Of a DNA stretch of 64,000 nt, positions 58,983-64,000 are shown in pieces (the first letter of the stretch is position 1; each line of letters opens with the position of its first letter). Below the pieces are notes generated by a model. It saw only the letters and a list, made by a program, of their open reading frames with translations. It did no database searches and was not told the DNA's origin. Location of the stretch: assembly GCF_003124125.1 (NCBI RefSeq), contig NZ_QCXQ01000002.1:464426-528425 (forward strand). Direction: 5' to 3'. The position numbers were made by a program, and so were the translations under genes. This DNA comes from Levilactobacillus bambusae (GTDB lineage: Bacteria; Bacillota; Bacilli; Lactobacillales; Lactobacillaceae).

Positions 58983-60299
58983 TTGAAAAACGATAATCAA
59001 CAAGATCAGGGCAGCTTCATTGGCTTAATTCCCCTTATCTTCTTTTTAGTGCTTTACATTAGCTGTGGGGTAATTAGCGGCAACTTCGAGGCGATGCCCC
59101 TCTTGATCGCAATGAGTCTAGCAACCATGGTTGCCTTAGCCATTCCGCATCATCATGAAACATTAGAGGAGAAACTGACCATCTTTTTTAAGGGCGCGGG
59201 ACAAGAGACCATGATGCTCATGATCGTTATTTTTATGTTGGCAGGTGCCTTTTACTACGTCACCAAATCCATGCATGCGGTTGATGCAGTCACCACCTTA
59301 GGGTTAACCTTTCTGCCCAAACAATTCATCATTCCAGGGGTCTTCGTCCTCGGCTGCCTCATCAGTTTTGCCATGGGAACGTCGATGGGAACCGTAGCGG
59401 CTTTAATGCCGATTGCCGCTAATATTGGTCAACTCGCTCACATTAACTTGGCACTTCTGGCGGGGGTTGTGGTGAGTGGTGCGATGTTTGGGGATGACCT
59501 ATCCTTAATCTCGGCCTCCGCCATTATTTCAGCTAAAACTCAGGGCGTCACCATCTTTGAAAAGTTTAAAACCAACGCCATTATGGTCCTGCCAGCCTTC
59601 CTCTTAACCACCGTGGCGCTTGCCTTCGTGCCCGTTGCCACCGTGAGTTTGGGCCACCTGGCACCCCTGCAGTGGTTGAACCTTCTCCCCTACGTGGTGG
59701 TCATTGTGCTCTCGTTTCTAAACATCAACGTGCTCATTGTGTTGCTGCTCGGAATTGTCACCGCCATTTTAATCGGGCTCAGCCACGGAGATTTTACGCT
59801 ATTTCAGTCCCTTACCCTGTTAAACAAGGGGATTTTATCCATGGCGGACGTATCCTTCATTTCCATTGTGGTGGGGGGTCTCGCAGAGTTAATGACCCAT
59901 ATGGGTGGCATTCAATGGTTGTTAACCAAGCTCACCCAACACGCCCGGGGCAAAATTGGGGGCAAGTTTTCCATCGCCTTTTTAGTCCTACTTTTGGACG
60001 TGATTACCACTAACAATACTGTTTCCATTATGATTGCCGGCCCCATATCCGAACGGCTTAGCAAAACCTACCAGATTTCCCCGTCCTACACCGCCAGTAT
60101 TTTAGATATTTACTCCTGCGTGGGTCAGGGGTTAATTCCGTACGGCGCCCAGCTGCTGATGGCGGGTTCCATCGTGGGCGTTTCGGCGACGGCCATCGTC
60201 CCGTATAGCTGGTACTGTATGAGTTTATTCGTCATCTCAAGTCTCTTTTTACTCTCACCATATTCACCTAAGGTTTCCACCAATTCAAATCCTACGTAA
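58983..60299 (+). CDS. NhaC-type Na+/H+ antiporter family protein
   Basis: The 438-residue protein has about 11 helices and the NhaC text AGVVVSGAMFGDDLSLISASAIISAKTQG and TTNNTVSIMIAGPISERL. Such carriers exchange Na+ or organic ions (malate/lactate in MleN) for protons. The TTG at 58983 follows GGGGG by 4 bases; the GTG at 58971 is the alternative. The next gene encodes a SorC-type regulator, 14 bases on, which is unusual for a pH-homeostasis antiporter and hints at transport of a metabolite. Confidence 0.85.
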   Translation: MKNDNQQDQGSFIGLIPLIFFLVLYISCGVISGNFEAMPLLIAMSLATMVALAIPHHHETLEEKLTIFFKGAGQETMMLMIVIFMLAGAFYYVTKSMHAVDAVTTLGLTFLPKQFIIPGVFVLGCLISFAMGTSMGTVAALMPIAANIGQLAHINLALLAGVVVSGAMFGDDLSLISASAIISAKTQGVTIFEKFKTNAIMVLPAFLLTTVALAFVPVATVSLGHLAPLQWLNLLPYVVVIVLSFLNINVLIVLLLGIVTAILIGLSHGDFTLFQSLTLLNKGILSMADVSFISIVVGGLAELMTHMGGIQWLLTKLTQHARGKIGGKFSIAFLVLLLDVITTNNTVSIMIAGPISERLSKTYQISPSYTASILDIYSCVGQGLIPYGAQLLMAGSIVGVSATAIVPYSWYCMSLFVISSLFLLSPYSPKVSTNSNPT

Positions 60300-60313
60300 A
60301 GAGGGCTAGCCCA

Positions 60314-61261
60314 ATGGATAGTACCAAACGGATTCAGCAAGCACTTGAAGCTTCCCGGTATTACTATCAAGATAACTACGATCAGAGCAAAATTGCCCGG
60401 GTGATGTCGCTTTCCCGGCCCACGATTTCGCGCCTGCTTCAGTTTGCCCGGGACAACGGTTACGTGACCATTCAAATTAACGATCCCTATGCGGACGTCA
60501 CGGACTTAGAGGCCCAGCTCAAACAAAAGTACGGCCTCGCGAACGTTGCCATTGCCTACGTGCCAACCGGTGACTACGACCATATCATTGACAAACTCGG
60601 TCAGGCAGCCGCTGACTACCTGCAGCGGACCGTTACCGACAACACCCTCATCGGCGTCACCTGGGGTAAAACCATGCAGCAGGTGGCGGCCCATTTAGAT
60701 CCAGCGCAAAACGAACAGCAGGGTGTCAAAATGGTTCAGCTAAAGGGCAGCGTTACTCACGCTCAGACCAGCAACTTCGCTAACGAAATTATTAACCAAT
60801 TTACCCAGGCCTTTCACGCTGAAACGGAAATGTTGCCCCTGCCCGTTATTTTTGATAACGCCAAAACCCACGATTTGGTGCTTGAGGATCGGCACATTCA
60901 ATATATTATTGATGAGGGCCGCCGGGCGGACGTTGCCATTTTTACGGTTGGAACGGTCAGGGACGATGCCCTGCTCTTTAAACTGGGCTACCTGAATTCC
61001 GATGAAATTTTGCGGCTCCAACGTCAGGCGGTGGGCGACATTAATTCCCGGTTTATCACCGCTACCGGTGAGATCGCCGACGAACCCATCAATGCCCGAA
61101 CCATCGGGGTCGACCTCAATGAACTACAGCACAAACGGGACTCCATCTTGGTTGCGGGGGGTGCCCGTAAGCTGGCCGCCATCCGGGGCGCCTTGGCCGG
61201 ACACTACGCTACCACTTTAATTACGGATGAAAAAACGGCGAAGGCCCTCCTCGCCGACTAA
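60314..61261 (+). CDS. SorC/DeoR-like sugar-binding transcriptional regulator
   Basis: The 315-residue protein has an N-terminal HTH at about 18-45 (DQSKIARVMSLSRPTISRLL) and a phosphosugar-binding SorC domain from about 60 (YGLANVAIAY, LIGVTWGKTMQQVAAHL, and VAGGARKLAAIRGAL). The text is close to deoxyribonucleoside regulators (DeoR of B. subtilis). It is co-transcribed with the NhaC-type carrier, so it may respond to a sugar phosphate and control that gene or distant ones. No deo genes are in the window. Confidence 0.87.
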   Translation: MDSTKRIQQALEASRYYYQDNYDQSKIARVMSLSRPTISRLLQFARDNGYVTIQINDPYADVTDLEAQLKQKYGLANVAIAYVPTGDYDHIIDKLGQAAADYLQRTVTDNTLIGVTWGKTMQQVAAHLDPAQNEQQGVKMVQLKGSVTHAQTSNFANEIINQFTQAFHAETEMLPLPVIFDNAKTHDLVLEDRHIQYIIDEGRRADVAIFTVGTVRDDALLFKLGYLNSDEILRLQRQAVGDINSRFITATGEIADEPINARTIGVDLNELQHKRDSILVAGGARKLAAIRGALAGHYATTLITDEKTAKALLAD

Positions 61262-61271
61262 CTGGAGAGCC

Positions 61272-61332
61272 AAAAAATTAGGCTGATAACCCGGGTTCGA
61301 TTAAATCGAATCGGGGTTATCAGCCTAATTTT
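61272..61332. terminator. Bidirectional terminator (family A core)
   Basis: Arms AAAATTAGGCTGATAACCC and GGGTTATCAGCCTAATTTT, with an inner CGATT/AATCG, lie between convergent genes. Confidence 0.88.
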
Positions 61333-61378
61333 GTTTCTTACGTTACTCCTCAAGATCTACCAAGCGGTTCCACACCCT
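61333..61378. repeat. Half of a family B unit at a stop codon
   Basis: Only the right half is present (GTTTCTTACGTTACTCCTC to TTCCACACCCT). It directly abuts the stop codon of the alarmone synthetase gene read on the minus strand. Confidence 0.65.
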
Positions 61379-62076
61379 TAATCTGGTTCCGTCTCATTCC
61401 GAATCGTTTCTTTGATGGCATTCATTTCGGTGTCTAATTGACTGACTAAGCCCGCCTTAGCCGTTAACGACCGGCGTAGTTGACCTTGATGGGGGACGTT
61501 CTTCTTATAATTGAGTTCATGTTCTAAGGAGGCCCAGAAGTTCATGGCGATCGTTCGAATTTGAATTTCGACCTCGACTTGCTCCTTGCCGGCAGACAGG
61601 TAAATGGGGACCGTGACAATCAAGTGTAGGCTCCGGTACCCGTTGGCCTTAGGGTGGCGAACGTAATCCTTTACCCGCACGATTTCCATATCATCCTGCT
61701 TGTCTAAGAAGGCCTTAACCTTCCAAATATCATCCAAAAACCGGACGATTAACCGCACCCCTGCAATATCATGAAGGTTGGTCGTTAAACTCTCAAAGGT
61801 GCGGGGAATACCCTTTCGTTCCGCCTTTTCTAGGATACTTCGGGGCTGTTTGATCCTTGACTGAAAACTATCAATGAGGGAATCGCCGTATAAAATTTTA
61901 TTCTCATCGTTTAAATACCGAACCTTATTTTGAACGGTTCGCGTCGCACTTTCGTACATCAGCATAATATTCTGAAACGTTTTTGCGTGTTCGGGGACGT
62001 TGATTAGTTCATCTAAGTTATGGGCTGCCAGCCACTGCTTGGTTGGCAGGGGAAACTCGTGGTCGCTGTTACTCAA
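61378..62076 (-). CDS. Small alarmone synthetase (RelP/RelQ type)
   Basis: The 232-residue protein consists of one RelA/SpoT synthetase domain (about 65-195) without hydrolase or regulatory domains. It has SFQSRIKQPRSILEKAERKG, DIAGVRLIVRFLDDIW, NGYRSLHLIVTVPIYL and VEIQIRTIAMNFWASLEHELNYK, holding the GTP-binding Tyr and catalytic Glu. It makes (p)ppGpp from GTP/GDP and ATP. The start is a TTG with AGGAGGGG upstream. Whether it is RelP or RelQ was not decided. Confidence 0.93.
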   Translation of the reverse strand: MSNSDHEFPLPTKQWLAAHNLDELINVPEHAKTFQNIMLMYESATRTVQNKVRYLNDENKILYGDSLIDSFQSRIKQPRSILEKAERKGIPRTFESLTTNLHDIAGVRLIVRFLDDIWKVKAFLDKQDDMEIVRVKDYVRHPKANGYRSLHLIVTVPIYLSAGKEQVEVEIQIRTIAMNFWASLEHELNYKKNVPHQGQLRRSLTAKAGLVSQLDTEMNAIKETIRNETEPD

Positions 62077-62168
62077 TATGATCCCCTCCTATCTCAATTC
62101 CATTGTAGGTAGTTCCACCAACCGCTTCAAGTACTTTTTCTAGGCCGCAACGAACCCTCAATGTGACT

Positions 62169-62222
62169 AAAATGAGAAAATTAACATTTACCCTTGTTAA
62201 TTCTCATTTTTATTGCTACACT
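62169..62222 (+). promoter_or_regulatory. Promoter of the POT leader with overlapping inverted repeat
   Basis: TTGTTA (62194-62199) and TACACT (62217-62222) are 17 bases apart. A hairpin or operator dyad with arms AAAATGAG-AATTAAC (62169-62185) and GTTAATTCTCATTTT (62196-62210) covers the -35, in the space between the alarmone synthetase and the POT gene. Confidence 0.6.
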
Positions 62223-62252
62223 ACAGTTATTCAATTTAAGGAGTGGTTTCTT

Positions 62253-62309
62253 ATGATTTCCATTAACCAACAACCACAATTGAATCTTTATTTTTGGTTT
62301 AGCTTTTAG
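62253..62309 (+). CDS. Aromatic-rich leader peptide of the POT transporter gene
   Basis: ATG at 62253 has GGAG 9 bases upstream. The 18-residue product is MISINQQPQLNLYFWFSF, whose last seven residues before the stop are L-Y-F-W-F-S-F: five aromatic codons (TAT, TTT, TGG, TTT, TTT) in six. This resembles pheA/trp-type leader peptides that slow ribosomes when charged aromatic tRNA is low. The stop (62307-62309) is 2 bases before the first arm of the alternative hairpins. The peptide was probably missed by gene callers because of its length. Confidence 0.7.
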   Translation: MISINQQPQLNLYFWFSF

Positions 62310-62311
62310 AA

Positions 62312-62504
62312 GACGTTCGGACCTGTCAAAGATGCGAACGTCGTGAACGCAACGTTCGTATCTATTAAGCTGACCATCTTTATGCTGTCGCCTAGTAGAT
62401 CGTTTATCAAATCTATTAGGCATGAAGCTTTCAGCTGATTAAAAAAGACCTTTACTTTATGCCGCTAGATTTGACCGTTGTGTCGAATTCTAACGGCTTT
62501 TTTA
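62312..62504 (+). promoter_or_regulatory. Attenuator leader of the POT transporter: competing hairpins and terminator
   Basis: Arm 1 (GACGTTCG, 62312-62319) pairs with arm 2 (CGAACGTC, 62335-62342); arm 2 pairs better with arm 3 (62331-62341 with 62352-62362, 11 pairs including a G-U). Further on, CCTAGTAGAT (62391-62400) pairs with ATCTATTAGG (62411-62420). The same right arm can instead pair with ATGCC-GC-TAGAT (62459-62470). The last arm is also the left side of a terminator (62461-62472 with 62486-62497, T6 following). Thus terminator and antiterminator exclude each other. Confidence 0.75.
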
Positions 62505-62530
62505 TTTTATCAACTGGAGGTTTCAAGCAT

Positions 62531-64000
62531 ATGGAAGAACAAGCAAACGAGTCAGATATTAAAACCCAGCCTAAACCGGCCCGGACCTTTTTCGGTCAGC
62601 CCGTGGCTTTAAAGACCCTGTTTATGACCGAATTTTGGGAACGATTCAGTTACTATGGCATGCGGGCAATTCTGTTGTACTACATGTACGACGCCACCGT
62701 TCGGGGCGGCCTAGGAATGTCCGTCCAGTTAGCGACATCCATTATGGCCATCTACGGTGCCCTCGTTTTCATGACGAGTGTCATTGGCGGATTTATCAGT
62801 GATCGTTTAATCGGGAGCGCACGATCTGTCCTATACGGAGGCCTACTCATCATGTTCGGCCACATCCTATTGTCAATGCCCTTCAAGATTGCCGGCCTAT
62901 ATGGATCGATTTTACTCATCACCTTAGGAACCGGGCTTTTAAAGCCCAACGTTTCCGAAACCGTTGGTGCCCTGTACGCGCCAGACGATCCCCGGCGTGA
63001 TTCAGCTTACAGCATTTTCGTCATGGGAATTAACCTGGGATCATTAATGGCGCCCCTACTCGTGTCCTGGGTCGGTCAGAGCTATAACTATCACGCCGGG
63101 TTCTCATTAGCCGCCTTAGGAATGGCGTTGGGACTCGTTGGCTACATTCGCAAGATGAAGTCACTGCCAGCGGCATCCCAGGTGGCGCCCGACCCCCTGC
63201 CAAAGGCCTTGCGCCAGCGTTACTTAAAACGAACTGGTTGGGGACTGGTTGGTCTAGGACTTGTCTTAGGCGGATTCGCTCTAACCCATCACCTCACCGC
63301 AAACGGGATCGTTCTCGGCCTAACCATCCTTGGCGTTTGCTTGCCCATTTACTACTTCATCGTTATGCTAACAAGCCCAAAGGTTTCCGCCGTTGAACGG
63401 CGGCACCTTAAGGCGTACATCCCGTTATTTATCTGTGAAGTCCTTTTCTGCCTCATTTTAGAGCAGGGCGGCGTTGTCCTAGCGCTGTTTGCCCAGGATC
63501 AAACTCAACTGCAAGTCGGCAGCTGGCACTTACAGGCGGGCCAATTTCAATCCCTGAACCCCCTCTTTATCATTCTCTACTCCCCCATTTTTGCGTGGTT
63601 ATGGACCAAACTGGGGACCAAACAGCCAACTGCCGCCACCAAGTTTGCTTGGAGCCTTATCTTTAGCGGGCTTTCCTTCTTAATCATGGCCATTCCCGTT
63701 CTAATGGTCGGGACCGCCCGGGTTAGTCCCCTGTGGTTAGTCGCAAGCTGGGCCATTCTCGAAATTGGCGAACTGCTTCTCTCGCCAATTGGCCTCTCCG
63801 TGACGTCAACGTTGGCCCCGACCGCCTACAAATCACAGATGATGAGTATGTGGTTTTTGGGCAACGCTGCCGCCCAGGCTTTAAATTCACAAATCGTTCG
63901 ATTCTACACCCCGCAAAACGAGGTGGCTTACTTCACCATAATCGGTGGAATTACCATTGTAGCAGCCATCATCATGTTTGCACTCGTACCCGCCATTAAC
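62531..64000 (+). CDS. dtpT: POT-family di-/tripeptide:H+ symporter (C-terminus cut off)
   Basis: The 490 codons present have the POT motif MTEFWERFSYYGMRAILLYYM (ExxERFxYYG) at about 32-52, GGFISDRLIG and the helix 5 FVMGINLGSL pattern. Members import di- and tripeptides with protons. The reading is open at the window end; usual length is about 495 residues, so little is missing. GGAGG lies 10 bases before the ATG. A long attenuator with an aromatic leader peptide precedes it, suggesting that peptide uptake responds to aromatic amino acid supply. Confidence 0.93.
   Translation, partial: MEEQANESDIKTQPKPARTFFGQPVALKTLFMTEFWERFSYYGMRAILLYYMYDATVRGGLGMSVQLATSIMAIYGALVFMTSVIGGFISDRLIGSARSVLYGGLLIMFGHILLSMPFKIAGLYGSILLITLGTGLLKPNVSETVGALYAPDDPRRDSAYSIFVMGINLGSLMAPLLVSWVGQSYNYHAGFSLAALGMALGLVGYIRKMKSLPAASQVAPDPLPKALRQRYLKRTGWGLVGLGLVLGGFALTHHLTANGIVLGLTILGVCLPIYYFIVMLTSPKVSAVERRHLKAYIPLFICEVLFCLILEQGGVVLALFAQDQTQLQVGSWHLQAGQFQSLNPLFIILYSPIFAWLWTKLGTKQPTAATKFAWSLIFSGLSFLIMAIPVLMVGTARVSPLWLVASWAILEIGELLLSPIGLSVTSTLAPTAYKSQMMSMWFLGNAAAQALNSQIVRFYTPQNEVAYFTIIGGITIVAAIIMFALVPAIN

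Noticed and set aside
61378-62076. Full-length Rel/SpoT protein
   Set aside because: Only the synthetase domain is present, with intact start and stop, so it is a small alarmone synthetase.
62223-62530. T-box riboswitch before the POT gene
   Set aside because: The T-box sequence (GGTGGNACCGCG type) and the AG-box/specifier layout are absent, while a leader ORF is present.

Overview
The window looks like chromosomal DNA of a heterofermentative Lactobacillaceae, most like the Levilactobacillus, Lentilactobacillus or Limosilactobacillus groups. The evidence is an R-specific alcohol dehydrogenase of the brevis/kefiri type, a GH65 maltose phosphorylase with an MFS maltose permease, a riboflavin operon behind an FMN riboswitch, an S-component thiazole transporter behind a TPP riboswitch, a KxYKxGKxW-like/LPXTG mucin-binding protein, strong AGGAGG ribosome binding sites and moderate GC content. 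No rRNA, tRNA, CRISPR array or prophage was seen.

Layout. 1-6450: start of an unknown membrane protein, a fused ABC ATPase/permease, a flavin-barrel protein, then an AT-rich WYL-regulator/MATE-pump pair next to a decayed ISL3-type transposase tail. 6.5-12.3 kb: diacetyl/acetoin reductase, DUF915 hydrolase, a MerR-controlled redox operon (MerR, SDR, cupin, CMD) and small hypotheticals. 12.4-13.0 kb: thiW with TPP riboswitch. 13-24 kb: a transport-rich stretch with four exporters, two of them behind MarR regulators, CytX and a fructokinase. 24-32.6 kb: acetyltransferase, Gtf3-like glycosyltransferase with an unclear start, then the maltose locus (malR, malT, mapA). 32.6-35.8 kb: SOS-type umuC and a YolD-like gene separated by an amidohydrolase on the opposite strand. 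35.9-38.7 kb: large LPXTG adhesin. 40.4-44 kb: ribDEBAH. 44-50.9 kb: lipid-II-flippase-like protein, MarR/quinone reductase pair, R-ADH and small proteins. 51-57.7 kb: NADH oxidase with a 7-1-7 metalloregulator-type box, then two divergent ribose-type loci. 57.7-64 kb: PPOX protein, AlkD, NhaC-type antiporter, SorC-type regulator, small alarmone synthetase, and a POT peptide transporter cut by the window end.

Two things stand out. First, the POT transporter is preceded by a leader of about 300 nt. It encodes an 18-residue peptide ending in a run of Tyr, Phe and Trp codons, followed by mutually exclusive hairpins and an intrinsic terminator. This is the architecture of ribosome-mediated attenuation, here apparently applied to peptide uptake. 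Second, the intergenic spaces carry two families of structured repeats. Family B (about 117 bp) folds into one long hairpin; its paired arms differ from copy to copy but stay complementary, around a constant loop. Family A (about 215 bp) is a nested hairpin with a bidirectional terminator at its core, and its arms also covary. One B copy sits inside an A copy at a TA, which suggests that B has moved. Many of these repeats lie directly after stop codons and probably form the 3' ends of transcripts.

Physiologically the window is about sugar entry (maltose, ribose-like sugars, fructose), redox balancing (butA, R-ADH, nox, quinone reductase), vitamin supply (thiazole, HMP, riboflavin), peptide uptake and drug efflux.
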